DNA from: Limosilactobacillus fastidiosus
Lineage (GTDB): Bacteria > Bacillota > Bacilli > Lactobacillales > Lactobacillaceae
Length of the DNA stretch: 54,583 nucleotides
Direction: 5' to 3'
NCBI RefSeq assembly: GCF_014145505.1
Contig: NZ_JACIUZ010000026.1
Coordinates: forward strand, 1-54,583
In this document: in pieces, positions 21,809 to 37,338 of the stretch
Layout of the letters: each line of letters starts with the position of its first letter
How positions within the stretch are numbered: the first letter of the stretch is position 1
Position numbers and translations under genes: made by a program
The notes under the pieces: generated by a model
Databases searched by the model: none
What the model was told of the DNA's origin: nothing
What the model saw: the letters and a program-made list of their open reading frames with translations, nothing else

Positions 21809-22579
21809 GTGTATCGCTACAAAATAACGTTTGCATATGATGGGGCAAATTTCTCTGGTTTTCAGATTCAGCCTCATAAACGAACAGTTGAACAGGTGTT
21901 GAAAAATGCGGTTAATAAAATTGCTAAGCATCCTACTCCTGCAATTCCTGTAATTGGTTCTGGAAGAACGGATGCGGGGGTTCATGCTTTAAACCAAGTA
22001 GCTCATTTTGATATTCCGTATCATTTAAGTAATGAATCAATGCGAAAGGCATTAAATAGTATTTTGCCACTCGATATTTTAATAAAAAAGGCAGAGTTAG
22101 TGGATAGTAACTTTCATGCCCGTTATAGTGCTCACGATAAAACCTATCGCTATCGGGTAGATCAGGGGGAATTTGTTAATCCGTTTAAGAGAAATTACAC
22201 AGCCCATTTTAAATATCCATTGGACCTAAATTTAATGCGAAAAGCTTCCAACGACTTTATCGGTGAACATGATTTTACCAGTTTCGTAGCGTCAGGAAGT
22301 CAGGCTAAAAGTAACGTAAGGACAATTTATGCGATTAATGTTAGGCGTGATGAATTAAGAAATGAAGTTGTTTTTGATTTTACAGGGAATGGTTTTTTGT
22401 ATAATCAGATTCGGATCATGGTTGCATTTCTTTTAGAGATTGGAAGTAAACAGCGACCAGTTGATGATGTTAAACGGGTTTTAGCAGCTAAGGATCGAAC
22501 AGAGGCCCGAATGACGGCACCTGCAAGTGGTCTTTATTTAGTTTCTGTAGATTACGGGAATGCTCAGGAAAGTATTTGA
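21809..22579 (+). CDS. truA: tRNA pseudouridine(38-40) synthase TruA
   Basis: This protein has about 256 residues and isomerises uridines 38-40 in the tRNA anticodon arm. The catalytic aspartate lies in GSGRTDAGVHA (about residues 50-60). FTGNGFLYNQIRIMVAFLLEIG is the second conserved block. GAGGAAGG (21792-21799) best fits the GTG at 21809; a TTG at 21803 is too close. truA commonly follows ecfT in lactobacilli. Confidence 0.94.
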   Translation: MYRYKITFAYDGANFSGFQIQPHKRTVEQVLKNAVNKIAKHPTPAIPVIGSGRTDAGVHALNQVAHFDIPYHLSNESMRKALNSILPLDILIKKAELVDSNFHARYSAHDKTYRYRVDQGEFVNPFKRNYTAHFKYPLDLNLMRKASNDFIGEHDFTSFVASGSQAKSNVRTIYAINVRRDELRNEVVFDFTGNGFLYNQIRIMVAFLLEIGSKQRPVDDVKRVLAAKDRTEARMTAPASGLYLVSVDYGNAQESI

Positions 22580-22622
22580 CGAAGTGCTAGTAACAAGGTA
22601 TACTAGCACTTGGTATTTCTTT
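22580..22622 (+). terminator. Hairpin after truA (terminator or rplM leader)
   Basis: AAGTGCTAGT and ACTAGCACTT form a perfect 10-bp stem around AACAAGGTAT, followed by the T-rich GGTATTTCTTTT. It may end the ecf-truA transcript. It could also be part of an r-protein leader for rplM-rpsI. A -10-like TATTAT lies about 25 bp downstream. Confidence 0.6.
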
Positions 22623-22684
22623 TCCATCTAATAACTCGGTACACTATTATATGTAAAAGAAAAACAAAATTGGAGGACTTAATC

Positions 22685-23128
22685 GTGAGAACGACATACA
22701 TCGCAAAACCTGGTGAAGTTGATCGCAAGTGGTACGTTGTCGATGCTAAGGATGTCCCAATGGGTCGTCTTTCATCTGCTGTAGCATCCATTTTGCGTGG
22801 TAAGAACAAGCCAACATACACTCCACACGTTGATACTGGTGATTACGTTATCGTTATCAATGCTGCGCAAGTTAAGTTAACTGGTAAGAAGGCATCTCAA
22901 AAGATGTACTACCGTCACTCAGACTACCCTGGTGGTTTGAAGCAACGGACTGCCGGTGACTTTCGTGCTAAGGAACCAGAAAAGTTATTGGAACACTCTA
23001 TTAAGGGTATGCTTCCACACAACTCTCTTGGTCACAAGATGGGCTTGAAGCTTCATGTCTACGCTGGTGAAGATCACAGTCATGCAGCACAAAAGCCTGA
23101 AGCACTTGATATTACTAACTTAATTTAA
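22685..23128 (+). CDS. rplM: 50S ribosomal protein L13
   Basis: This 147-residue protein reads [21 protein letters not shown], with [28 protein letters not shown], all conserved in L13. The start is GTG at 22685 after TTGGAGG. A longer frame to 22610 runs through the non-coding leader. L13 is an early 50S assembly protein. Confidence 0.96.
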   Translation: MRTTYIAKPGEVDRKWYVVDAKDVPMGRLSSAVASILRGKNKPTYTPHVDTGDYVIVINAAQVKLTGKKASQKMYYRHSDYPGGLKQRTAGDFRAKEPEKLLEHSIKGMLPHNSLGHKMGLKLHVYAGEDHSHAAQKPEALDITNLI

Positions 23129-23141
23129 GGAGGGAATGGAA

Positions 23142-23537
23142 TTGGCTCAACAAGTTCAATACAGTGGTACTGGTCGGCGTAAAGACGCTACTGCGCGTGT
23201 TCGCTTAGTACCAGGTTCTGGTAAGATTACAATGAACGGCAAGGCAATTGAAGACTACATTCCATTTGCCAACTTACGTGCTATCGTTAATCAACCATTT
23301 AACGTAACCAAGACTGATGGTCAATACGATGTTTTAGCTAACGTTAATGGTGGAGGTTTCTCTGGTCAAGCAGGTGCAGTACGTCACGGTATCGCCCGTG
23401 CATTGCTTGCTGTTGACCCTGACTTCCGTGACGCATTAAAGAAGGCTGGTCTATTGACTCGTGACCCTCGTATGAAGGAACGTCGTAAGCCAGGTCTTAA
23501 GAAGGCTCGTAAGGCTGCTCAATTTAGTAAGCGTTAA
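23142..23537 (+). CDS. rpsI: 30S ribosomal protein S9
   Basis: This 131-residue protein has [24 protein letters not shown]. Its [17 protein letters not shown] tail reaches P-site tRNA. I chose the TTG at 23142, about 7 nt after AGGAGGG. The ATG at 23136 lies too close to that SD. Confidence 0.95.
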   Translation: MAQQVQYSGTGRRKDATARVRLVPGSGKITMNGKAIEDYIPFANLRAIVNQPFNVTKTDGQYDVLANVNGGGFSGQAGAVRHGIARALLAVDPDFRDALKKAGLLTRDPRMKERRKPGLKKARKAAQFSKR

Positions 23538-23563
23538 TATTTCGATTTATCGCTTCCAAAAGA

Positions 23564-23594
23564 GAAGTTGGATTTCATCCAGCTTCTTTTTTTA
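23564..23594 (+). terminator. Terminator of rplM-rpsI
   Basis: GAAGTTGGAT and ATCCAGCTTC pair around TTC, followed by a run of T at 23586-23593. Intrinsic terminator. Confidence 0.88.
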
Positions 23595-23639
23595 TACAAT
23601 TAAGTATGCAAATTTCTTTTTTCTTTCGATTAAAAGACG

Positions 23640-23664
23640 TATAATAAAATTGTTATAAACAATT
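23640..23664 (+). promoter_or_regulatory. Promoter -10 and palindromic operator before the SDR gene
   Basis: TATAAT (23640-23645) is followed at once by the perfect palindrome AATTGTTATAAACAATT (23648-23664), which would overlap the transcription start. Such placement suggests a repressor site. It loosely recalls redox-regulator (Rex) sites (TTGTGA...TCACAA) but lacks the GTGA/TCAC core, so I do not name the regulator. Confidence 0.5.
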
Positions 23665-23684
23665 GCAAATTGTAGGAGGCATGA

Positions 23685-24461
<777 letters not shown>

Positions 24462-24483
24462 AATATTTGAATAAAATTTATTA

Positions 24484-24516
24484 AGGGGGTTGGAGTATTC
24501 CAATTCCTTTTGTATT
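24484..24516 (+). terminator. Terminator after the SDR gene
   Basis: GGGTTGGA and TCCAATTCC pair around the short loop GTAT, followed by TTTTGTATTTT. Confidence 0.75.
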
Positions 24517-24559
24517 TTAAATTTAAAATGATAAAATATTCTCCCAAACAAAACTTATT

Positions 24560-24569
24560 TTGCTACAAT
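24560..24569 (+). promoter_or_regulatory. Extended -10 promoter of the glucosaminidase operon
   Basis: TTGCTACAAT is a TGnTACAAT extended -10 element about 30 bp before the start codon. No good -35 is visible. Confidence 0.5.
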
Positions 24570-24596
24570 CAATAGTTAGTAGGAAATAAGGGAGGC

Positions 24597-25824
<1,228 letters not shown>

Positions 25825-25848
25825 TTATAATATGGAGAGGGGAACCAA

Positions 25849-27036
25849 ATGAGTAGTACAATTTTTCCTGGCAGTACTTTAGGGATTATTGGTATTAACC
25901 GAAACGGGGTAGCAATGATTGCTGCTACTAAAAAAGCTGGCTTTAATGTTGGTGTTTATGTCGATCATTCTCAACCAGATATTACTAAAATGGCTGATTT
26001 CACTATTGATGGTGCTTATAATGATAAGCAAAAGTTAACTGAGTTTGGTGAAGCCTGTGATGCAATTATCTATCAAACACCAAATATTGATTCAACTGTA
26101 ATTCGTTTTCTTGGACAGTATGCTGCGATTCCTCAAGGTATTAACGGCCTAGAGATTGTTCAGGATCGATTAATGGAAAGGGCATTTTTGGATCAAATTA
26201 ACATTAATATTGCTCCTTACGTTACTGTTGTTGGGTTGGATGATGTTTATCAATCAATTGATTCAATTGGTTATCCTGCTCTTTTGAAGCCAATTCAACG
26301 GGGAATTGGTGAACAATCAATGATGATTAAACGATCATCAGATATAACGCGGGCTGCAGACTTTATCGATACGGGAACGTATCTCCTTGAATCATGGATT
26401 GATCATACTTCTGAATATACATTGACAGCAGCATGTACGAAAGATGACGTTGAGATCTTTCCGTTAGCTCAGCTAGAGTATACGGAAGATCGGAAACTAA
26501 TCTCAGTTGCTTCTCCTGCCAAAGTAAACGACGATATGTTAGAGGAAATGCAACGGATCATTAAGAGTGTTGCCGCATCTCTCCAATATACGGGGGTCTT
26601 TTCCGTGAACTTTTATGTGACCTCAACTGGAACGCTTTATGTAAAGAATATTGAGCTAGGCTTAACGTCAATCGCAAATGTCTACGATAACACGACTAAC
26701 GTCGATCAATATGAACAACAATTACGGGCAAGCGTTGGAATGCCCCTCCATGTTATTCGCCAATTACAGACTGCCTTATTGATGATTATTCGTAACTATC
26801 AGGCGATTGCAATCAAGCGACAATGGTTATTGAAAAATAACTGGAAGTTTCGTTTCTTTAATAATTCAAATACCGATGATCCGGAAGGGATCCTTGGCTT
26901 TGTTTGGGTTACCGGGGATGCTGATCTGGAAGCATTACGGAATCAGGTCGATGATACAGAAGTTTGGAATAAACCATTACCAACTTCTGATACTGAAGAA
27001 GCATCTAAGTCAATTGACGAAGAGCAAGAAGAATAA
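25849..27036 (+). CDS. Divergent PurK-like ATP-grasp protein
   Basis: This 395-residue protein has the layout of PurK (N5-carboxyaminoimidazole ribonucleotide synthase): a Rossmann-like N-terminus (LGIIGINRNGVAM), an ATP-grasp domain (YPALLKPIQRGIGEQSMMIKR, then LLESWIDHTSEYTLT), and a C-terminal end. Key PurK features are altered. The GGGQLG start motif reads GINRNG, and the C-terminal metal/substrate motif of true PurK (NEIAPRPHNSGH) is replaced by VKNIELGLTSIANVYDNTTN. About 45 extra acidic residues follow at the end. It lies between xpt and pcrA, far from any pur operon. It may have lost or changed its activity. Confidence 0.72.
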   Translation: MSSTIFPGSTLGIIGINRNGVAMIAATKKAGFNVGVYVDHSQPDITKMADFTIDGAYNDKQKLTEFGEACDAIIYQTPNIDSTVIRFLGQYAAIPQGINGLEIVQDRLMERAFLDQININIAPYVTVVGLDDVYQSIDSIGYPALLKPIQRGIGEQSMMIKRSSDITRAADFIDTGTYLLESWIDHTSEYTLTAACTKDDVEIFPLAQLEYTEDRKLISVASPAKVNDDMLEEMQRIIKSVAASLQYTGVFSVNFYVTSTGTLYVKNIELGLTSIANVYDNTTNVDQYEQQLRASVGMPLHVIRQLQTALLMIIRNYQAIAIKRQWLLKNNWKFRFFNNSNTDDPEGILGFVWVTGDADLEALRNQVDDTEVWNKPLPTSDTEEASKSIDEEQEE

Positions 27037-27040
27037 TTTG

Positions 27041-27089
27041 CTAAAACTGAGCTAAGACTGCTCACTGAAAAGTCTTTGGTTCAGTTTTT
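27041..27089 (+). terminator. Terminator after the PurK-like gene
   Basis: AAAACTGAGCTAAGACT pairs imperfectly with AAGTCTTTGGTTCAGTTTT, followed by a T-run at about 27081-27090. Confidence 0.8.
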
Positions 27090-27136
27090 TTATTTTGCAA
27101 CATATGTTCGTTAAAGGACCAAAAGACGGTGAAAAT

Positions 27137-27146
27137 TTGGTATAAT
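27137..27146 (+). promoter_or_regulatory. Extended -10 promoter of pcrA-ligA-camS
   Basis: TTTGGTATAAT contains TGnTATAAT with TATAAT at 27141-27146, about 26 bp before the first pcrA start codon. No clear -35. Confidence 0.6.
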
Positions 27147-27171
27147 ATGAGCCGATTGAAATTTAGAGAGG

Positions 27172-31519
<4,348 letters not shown>

Positions 31520-31522
31520 ACG

Positions 31523-32638
31523 TTGAAGAGTAAATTAAAAAAAGTAACTGTTGGGGTTGCCCTTTTGATGTCAACGCTAGTTTTGGCTTCATGCGGTTTA
31601 GGTCAAAAATCATCAAAGAACTACAGTACTACTGGTTCTTTAAGTGGGACGTATCAGGGAGTCATTAAGGGTGGCCATTATAAAACCAGTAAGGCACGAG
31701 GAGTTAACGTTACTCAAAATAGTAACCCTTACAACCTTAAAAGCTTTGAAAGTGGGCTAACCCAAGTTTCCAAACGGGTTTTCTCAACGAAAAACTATAT
31801 TTTCCAAGAGGGCCAATATCTTGATACCAGTACAATTGAAAATTGGTTAGGTCGGAAGAGTAAGAGCAATCCAGAAGGACTTAATCCTGCCCAAGGGAAG
31901 AAGAGTGATCCTAATCCCGAATATATCCAACAAATTGAAGAGCAGGATTATATGCAAGAGAGTGGTAATTCAATGAAACTTCATGGTGTTACTATTGGGA
32001 TTGGAATTAATTCTGAATATAACTACCAGAAGAAGACTGATGGACCAAATTTCACTAAAAACATTAGTGATGAAGAGGTTAAGCGTCAAGGTGAGATTGC
32101 TGCCCAGAAGGTCTTAACTCGTTTACGGAAAAAGGAAGCATTACGAAATGTTCCAATAGTGATTGCCTTGTACAAGCAGGCACCCGATGATAGTCTTGTT
32201 GGTGGAAGCTTTTTTGCGTACAGCAAGAATAATGGTAATAAGATTAGTAGTTGGCATAAGCTGGATTACCGGACTGCAGTATTACCCAAGGCTAATGGTA
32301 CCGATCAAGAAACAAAGTCTGATCAAGCTGATAATGATAGTTTCTCAAACTTCAAGAGTCAAGTTCAGAGTTTCTTCCCGAACCTTAGCGGGGTAACAGC
32401 TCAGGCACAGTACAATGGCAATTCATTAACTGGGTTACATATTACAATTACTACGCAATTCTATAGTCAGACTGAAATCACCAGCTTTACTCAATACATT
32501 GCCCGAGCTGCAAGAAAGTACTTGCCAAGTGGGATTCCAATTGATATTAAAATTCAATCCAGTTCTGAAATGCAAGCTGTTGTTTACCGTAATTCTGGAT
32601 CCGATAAATTCCAAAGTCACGTCTTTGATTCGTATTAA
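31523..32638 (+). CDS. camS: CamS-family lipoprotein (sex pheromone precursor family)
   Basis: This 371-residue protein has a lipoprotein signal: basic MKSKLKKVTVGVALLMSTLVLASCG with lipobox L-A-S-C (Cys at about 24). It matches the CamS family, whose signal peptides yield cAM373-like pheromones in staphylococci and enterococci; the body's role is unknown. TTG start at 31523, three bases after the ligA stop, with AAGGAGG inside ligA. Whether the signal peptide here has pheromone activity is unknown. Confidence 0.88.
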   Translation: MKSKLKKVTVGVALLMSTLVLASCGLGQKSSKNYSTTGSLSGTYQGVIKGGHYKTSKARGVNVTQNSNPYNLKSFESGLTQVSKRVFSTKNYIFQEGQYLDTSTIENWLGRKSKSNPEGLNPAQGKKSDPNPEYIQQIEEQDYMQESGNSMKLHGVTIGIGINSEYNYQKKTDGPNFTKNISDEEVKRQGEIAAQKVLTRLRKKEALRNVPIVIALYKQAPDDSLVGGSFFAYSKNNGNKISSWHKLDYRTAVLPKANGTDQETKSDQADNDSFSNFKSQVQSFFPNLSGVTAQAQYNGNSLTGLHITITTQFYSQTEITSFTQYIARAARKYLPSGIPIDIKIQSSSEMQAVVYRNSGSDKFQSHVFDSY

Positions 32639-32923
32639 ATGAGAGTTCAAGCCCGTTAAAACCTATTGTTGTCCACTGAGCGAATCGTCGGAGGTTATAC
32701 GCTTGAGGAAGCTTAGGGGAGCAGATTTTGGTTTTAGTGCCTAGAATTTTAGTTCTAGTAAGTTCCTGACGAGTAGCTTTCGACTTAGTTGTCTTGAACA
32801 TTAGGCGAGTATTCCACAACTGCATAATAAAAGAAAGTGTTTCATAACTTGAAGTTCTATTTCTTCGATGATTATGAGACACTTTCTTTTCATCCAATAT
32901 TTAGGAACGAATAGTGAAAACCA
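32639..32923. other. Non-coding camS-gatC spacer, first part
   Basis: About 285 bp hold no gene I can support. Seen are a small hairpin (CTAGAA / TTCTAG, about 32741-32758) and the large terminator listed separately. No T-box signature (AGGGTGGAACCGCG) is visible despite the tRNA-amidotransferase genes downstream. Confidence 0.5.
32828..32892. terminator. Long-stem terminator between camS and gatC
   Basis: AAGAAAGTGTTTCATAA (about 32828-32844) pairs with TTATGAGACACTTTCTT (about 32872-32888) in a 17-bp stem with one wobble. It encloses an inner GAAGTTCTATTTCTTC hairpin and is followed by TTTCAT. Confidence 0.75.
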
Positions 32924-32951
32924 TTGTTATTCTGTGCTAAAATTATAAAAT
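32924..32951 (+). promoter_or_regulatory. Promoter of gatCAB-dagK
   Basis: TTGTTA (32924-32929) and TAAAAT (32946-32951) are 16 bp apart, about 48 bp before gatC. Confidence 0.5.
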
Positions 32952-32998
32952 GTATGTACTATATTTAAGCCATAATTACTGGAAAAGAGGTAGAGAGA

Positions 32999-33316
32999 AT
33001 GGCCAGTAAGATCACTGAGCAACAAGTAGAACACGTTGCTGAACTTGCTAAGTTGGAATTTAAAGATGAAGAACTTACCAAGTTTACCACTCAATTAGGA
33101 AGCATTATTGATATGTTTGAAGACCTCACTAATGTTGATACTGATGGTGTTGAACCAATGACTTCAGCTTCAGATCGGGAAAACGTTATGCGTGAGGATA
33201 AGGCAGTTAAGAGTTCAAAGGAAGAGACGGATGCACTGCTTGATAACGCTCCTGATACTGATGATGGGTACATTAAGGTTCCTGCAATCATCGATGAAAG
33301 TGAGGACGGCGAATAA
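32999..33316 (+). CDS. gatC: Asp/Glu-tRNA amidotransferase subunit C
   Basis: This 105-residue protein has EQQVEHVAELAKLEFKDEEL and FTTQLGSIIDMFEDLTNVDTDGVEPM, the GatC pattern. It stabilises the GatAB core. The stop overlaps the gatA start by one base (TAATG). Confidence 0.95.
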   Translation: MASKITEQQVEHVAELAKLEFKDEELTKFTTQLGSIIDMFEDLTNVDTDGVEPMTSASDRENVMREDKAVKSSKEETDALLDNAPDTDDGYIKVPAIIDESEDGE

Positions 33317-34788
33317 TGGATTTCTATCAAACCGATTTAAGTCAGTTACATGATGATTTAAAGAATAAGAAAATCAGTGCAACTGAATTAACGAAGGAAA
33401 CCTTTGATCACATTAAGGAAAACGAAGACCAAGTGAAGGCCTTTATCACCTTAAACGAAGATGAAGCTATGAAGAAAGCTGCTGAGATTGATCAGCAAGG
33501 AATTAACGATGACCAACTAACTGCCGGAATTCCGTTAGCAGTTAAGGATAACATCTTAACTAAAGGATTGAAGACGACTGCAGCTTCTAAGATGCTGGAA
33601 AAATTCAAGCCCGTTTATGATGCAACGGTTGTGGAAAAGTTAAATAATAACGGTTTTATTAATGTCGGAAAGACTAACCTGGATGAATTTGCGATGGGTT
33701 CATCAACCGAAAACTCCGCATTTTTCACAACTCATAACCCTTGGGATCTTACTCGTGTTCCTGGTGGTTCTTCAGGTGGTTCTGCTGCAGCAGTTGCAGC
33801 TGGTGACGTTCTTGGAGCCCTTGGTACTGATACCGGTGGTTCAATTCGAATGCCAGCATCATTTAACGGAATTGTTGGAATGAAGCCAACGTATGGTCGT
33901 GTATCTCGTTGGGGAATTATTGCCTTCGGATCAAGCTTTGACCAAGTTGGGTGGCTTACCCGAACTGTTAAAGATAATGCATTATTGACTCAAATGATTA
34001 GTGGTAATGATGAACATGATATGACTTCATCAAGGAAAGAGGTTCCTAACTGGGCAGCTCAATTGAATGATGATACTAGTGTTAAGGGGTTGCGGATTGC
34101 CGTTCCTAAGGAATACTTCGAAGGAATTAACGATGACGTTCATGAAGTAATTAAGAGCGCCCTTGCCCACCTTGAATCACTTGGTGCTGTCATTGACGAA
34201 GTTTCATTACCACACACTAAGTACGGTGTACCTGCATACTATATTTTAGCTTCATCTGAAGCTTCCTCAAACCTTCAACGGTATGATGGAATTCGCTATG
34301 GTTTCCGTGCTGAAGATGTTAAGAATATTGAAGACGTCTACGTTCGTTCACGGACTGAAGGGTTCGGTGAAGAAGTTAAGCGGCGGATTATGTTGGGAAC
34401 TTTCTCCCTTTCAGCAGGATTCTACGATGCTTACTTCAACAAGGCTGCTAAGGTTCGTCGCTTAATTGCCCAAGACTTTGAAAATGTCTTTAAGGATTAT
34501 GACGTTATTCTTGGTGCTACTGGTGCTTCAACTGCATTTAAGATTGGTGCTGAGATTAATGATCCACAGACGATGTACATGAATGATGTTTTAACTGTTC
34601 CTGTAAACATGGCGGGTCTTCCTGCAATGTCTATCCCAGCAGGCTTCTCTTCTAAGAACGGCATGCCTGTTGGTTTACAAATTATTGGGAAGCCATTTGA
34701 TGAACAAACGGTTTATAACACTGCTTATGTCTTTGAACAAACAACTGATGCCCACAAGAAGGCACCTAAGTTAGGAGGTCAAAACTAA
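33316..34788 (+). CDS. gatA: Asp/Glu-tRNA amidotransferase subunit A
   Basis: This 490-residue amidase-signature enzyme releases ammonia from Gln for Glu-tRNA(Gln)/Asp-tRNA(Asn) amidation. The catalytic triad is visible: Lys in IPLAVKDNI, Ser in [15 protein letters not shown], and Ser in [12 protein letters not shown]. Its end carries AGGAGG for gatB. Confidence 0.97.
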   Translation: MDFYQTDLSQLHDDLKNKKISATELTKETFDHIKENEDQVKAFITLNEDEAMKKAAEIDQQGINDDQLTAGIPLAVKDNILTKGLKTTAASKMLEKFKPVYDATVVEKLNNNGFINVGKTNLDEFAMGSSTENSAFFTTHNPWDLTRVPGGSSGGSAAAVAAGDVLGALGTDTGGSIRMPASFNGIVGMKPTYGRVSRWGIIAFGSSFDQVGWLTRTVKDNALLTQMISGNDEHDMTSSRKEVPNWAAQLNDDTSVKGLRIAVPKEYFEGINDDVHEVIKSALAHLESLGAVIDEVSLPHTKYGVPAYYILASSEASSNLQRYDGIRYGFRAEDVKNIEDVYVRSRTEGFGEEVKRRIMLGTFSLSAGFYDAYFNKAAKVRRLIAQDFENVFKDYDVILGATGASTAFKIGAEINDPQTMYMNDVLTVPVNMAGLPAMSIPAGFSSKNGMPVGLQIIGKPFDEQTVYNTAYVFEQTTDAHKKAPKLGGQN

Positions 34789-34789
34789 G

Positions 34790-36214
34790 ATGAACTTTGA
34801 AACAACGATTGGGCTAGAAGTCCACGTCGAATTGAAGACGAATTCTAAAATTTACAGTCCATCACCAGTAGAATACGGTGACCAACCTAACAGAAATACT
34901 AACGTGATTGATTGGGGATACCCTGGTGTTCTGCCAACTTTGAACAAGGGTGTTGTCCGAGATGGAATCATGGCTGGACTAGCACTTCACGCTCAAATTG
35001 CCCGCCACATGCACTTTGACCGTAAGAACTATTTTTATCCAGATAACCCCAAGGCTTACCAAATTACTCAATCTGAAACGCCAATCGCTCATGATGGGTG
35101 GATTGAAATTGAAGTTGATGGGAAAAAGAAAAAGATTGGGATCAAGGAAATGCACATTGAAGAAGATGCTGGTAAGAACACTCACACCAGTAAGTACTCA
35201 TATGTTGACTTGAACCGTCAAGGAACACCTTTGATCGAAATTGTTTCTAAGCCTGATATTGCTTCTCCTGAAGAAGCAGTTGCCTACTTGGAAGCTCTTC
35301 GTCAACGGATCCAATTTACTGGAATTTCTGATGTAAAGATGGAAGAAGGGTCGATGCGTGTCGATACTAACATTTCTATCCGGCCTGTTGGTTCTGATAA
35401 GTTTGGTACCAAGACTGAAATGAAGAACATCAACTCCTTCAACTACGTACGGAAAGCATTGGAATTTGAACAAAAGCGGCACCAAAACGTTCTTCTTTCA
35501 GGTGGTCACATTGCCCAAGAAACACGGCGTTACGATGAAGCAACTGGTGAAACAATCTCAATGCGGACTAAGGAAGGCTCCGATGATTACCGTTACTTCC
35601 CAGAACCAGATATTCCAGATTTGAATATTGAGCAAGAGTGGATCGATGAAATTAATTCTGAGATGCCTGAAATGCCAGGTGAACGTCGTGCTCATTATGT
35701 TAACGATCTTGGCTTGACCGATTACGATGCCATGGTTTTGACTCAGACTAAGGAAATGTCCGACTTCTTTGAAGAAGCTGTTAAGGACGGTGGCGATCCA
35801 AAGCGGGTTGCTAACTACTTGATGAACGATGTTAACTCATACTTGAATGATAAGCAGGTTGACTTGCCAGATACTAAGTTAACTCCAGCTAACCTTGCCG
35901 GAATGGTTAAGTTGATTGAAGACGGTACTATTTCGTCCAAGATGGCTAAGAAAGTCTTCAAAGGAATCCTTGATGGTGAGGAACCACAAGCCTATGCTAA
36001 GGAACATGGCTTGGTTCAATTATCTGATCCTGCTCAATTACAACCAATCGTTGATGATGTTCTAGCAAATAATGAACAGTCGATTGAAGACTTTAAGAAT
36101 GGTAAGGATCGGGCTGTTGGTTACCTGATGGGACAAATCATGAAGCAAACTCGTGGGAAGGCTAACCCACAAGTTGTTACGAAGTTGTTGATGAAGTCAT
36201 TGAACGCTAAGTAG
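34790..36214 (+). CDS. gatB: Asp/Glu-tRNA amidotransferase subunit B
   Basis: This 474-residue protein starts [24 protein letters not shown]. It has [12 protein letters not shown] and [19 protein letters not shown] (kinase-like activation site), and ends with the GatB/YqeY helical tail ([13 protein letters not shown]). It activates the tRNA-bound Glu/Asp. Together with gatCA it forms a coupled operon. Confidence 0.97.
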   Translation: MNFETTIGLEVHVELKTNSKIYSPSPVEYGDQPNRNTNVIDWGYPGVLPTLNKGVVRDGIMAGLALHAQIARHMHFDRKNYFYPDNPKAYQITQSETPIAHDGWIEIEVDGKKKKIGIKEMHIEEDAGKNTHTSKYSYVDLNRQGTPLIEIVSKPDIASPEEAVAYLEALRQRIQFTGISDVKMEEGSMRVDTNISIRPVGSDKFGTKTEMKNINSFNYVRKALEFEQKRHQNVLLSGGHIAQETRRYDEATGETISMRTKEGSDDYRYFPEPDIPDLNIEQEWIDEINSEMPEMPGERRAHYVNDLGLTDYDAMVLTQTKEMSDFFEEAVKDGGDPKRVANYLMNDVNSYLNDKQVDLPDTKLTPANLAGMVKLIEDGTISSKMAKKVFKGILDGEEPQAYAKEHGLVQLSDPAQLQPIVDDVLANNEQSIEDFKNGKDRAVGYLMGQIMKQTRGKANPQVVTKLLMKSLNAK

Positions 36215-36229
36215 TTTGGAGGGATGACC

Positions 36230-37243
36230 ATGCGAAAACGTGCTCGGATAATTTATAATCCTACATCTGGTCGTGAAACGTTCCGCAGTGATCTTGTAGA
36301 TATTCTTTCAATCTATGAAAAAGCAGGTTATGAAACTAGTGCATTCGCTACTACCCCTGCACCGGACTCTGCTAAAAACGAAGCTACCCGAGCAGCAAAG
36401 GATGGCTTTGACTTGATTGTTGCTGCTGGTGGGGATGGGACTCTCAACGAAGTAATTAACGGAATTGCTGGGCTCAAACACCGACCAACCTTAGCGATTA
36501 TCCCGGCTGGAACAACAAATGATTATGCACGGGCGTTACGGATCCCACGTGATGATCCAATTGCGGCAGCTAAGTTAATTTTGAAGAAGAATAAGAAATT
36601 CAAGATTGATGTTGGTAAGGCTGGTAAGAATTACTTCATGAACATCGCTGCTGGAGGAACGATGACGGAACTTACCTATGAAGTTCCGTCCCAAATGAAA
36701 TCACTCTTTGGCTACGCTGCTTATTTTGCCAAGGGTGCCGAATTAATTCCACGAATTAAGCCAATCGAAATGCAAATTAAGTATGACGATCAGGAATATC
36801 GGGGGAATGCAACGATGTTTATGATTGCTTTGACAAACTCAGTTGGTGGGTTTGAACAAATTGTTCCCGATGCTTCTCTTGATGACGGAAAGTTTACCAT
36901 GATCATTGTGAAGAAGAGTAACATGATCGATATGCTGAGTTTGATGGCAAAAGCATTACAAGGAAAGCACTTGGACGATCCACGGATTATCTATGCTAAA
37001 GCAACTGATATTGAAGTAATTCCGTTAAATAAGGATGAACGCTTGATGGTTAACCTTGATGGTGAATATGGTGGTGATGCACCAATGGAATTCCATGATT
37101 TGAAGCAGCATATCGAAGTTGTTGCTAATTTAGATGAGATTCCTGATGATGCAATCACGGTGTCTGATGATTTTAAGCGAGTTGAAAAAGACTTCGTAAA
37201 AAGTATTGATGACATTCAGGATCAAGAAAAAGAGCAAAATTAA
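36230..37243 (+). CDS. dagK: Diacylglycerol kinase, DagK/YegS family
   Basis: This protein has about 337 residues. It has ARIIYNPTSGRE, the nucleotide loop VAAGGDGTLNEVINGI, PAGTTNDYARAL, and the C-terminal LMVNLDGEYGGDAPM. It phosphorylates diacylglycerol that builds up during lipoteichoic acid synthesis, returning it to phospholipid synthesis. I chose the ATG at 36230, six bases after GGAGGG; the ATG at 36224 abuts the SD. The same gatCAB-dagK-rlmD order is common in Firmicutes. Confidence 0.92.
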   Translation: MRKRARIIYNPTSGRETFRSDLVDILSIYEKAGYETSAFATTPAPDSAKNEATRAAKDGFDLIVAAGGDGTLNEVINGIAGLKHRPTLAIIPAGTTNDYARALRIPRDDPIAAAKLILKKNKKFKIDVGKAGKNYFMNIAAGGTMTELTYEVPSQMKSLFGYAAYFAKGAELIPRIKPIEMQIKYDDQEYRGNATMFMIALTNSVGGFEQIVPDASLDDGKFTMIIVKKSNMIDMLSLMAKALQGKHLDDPRIIYAKATDIEVIPLNKDERLMVNLDGEYGGDAPMEFHDLKQHIEVVANLDEIPDDAITVSDDFKRVEKDFVKSIDDIQDQEKEQN

Positions 37244-37248
37244 ATAAT

Positions 37249-37290
37249 TAAACGGCTAGCATCCTAAAATGGGAAGTTAGCCGTTTCTTT
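37249..37290 (+). terminator. Terminator after dagK
   Basis: AAACGGCTAGCATCC pairs with GGGAAGTTAGCCGTTT, followed by CTTTTG. Confidence 0.75.
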
Positions 37291-37299
37291 TGCTATAAT
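37291..37299 (+). promoter_or_regulatory. Extended -10 promoter of rlmD
   Basis: TGCTATAAT (TGnTATAAT) lies 40 bp before the TTG start of rlmD. No -35 of quality is seen. Confidence 0.6.
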
Positions 37300-37338
37300 A
37301 GTGGAAGTTTGTAACGTGAAATATATGGAGGAATAAGC

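Noticed and set aside
22595-22684. Known L13 leader motif before rplM
   Set aside because: A hairpin exists, but it looks like a plain terminator and I cannot match it to the L13 leader structure.
32547-32897. 116-residue minus-strand frame downstream of camS
   Set aside because: It runs from the terminator hairpin into camS, has no SD and low-quality composition.
32640-32998. Possible T-box leader for gatCAB
   Set aside because: There is no T-box consensus and no specifier-loop pattern; the only strong structure is a terminator.
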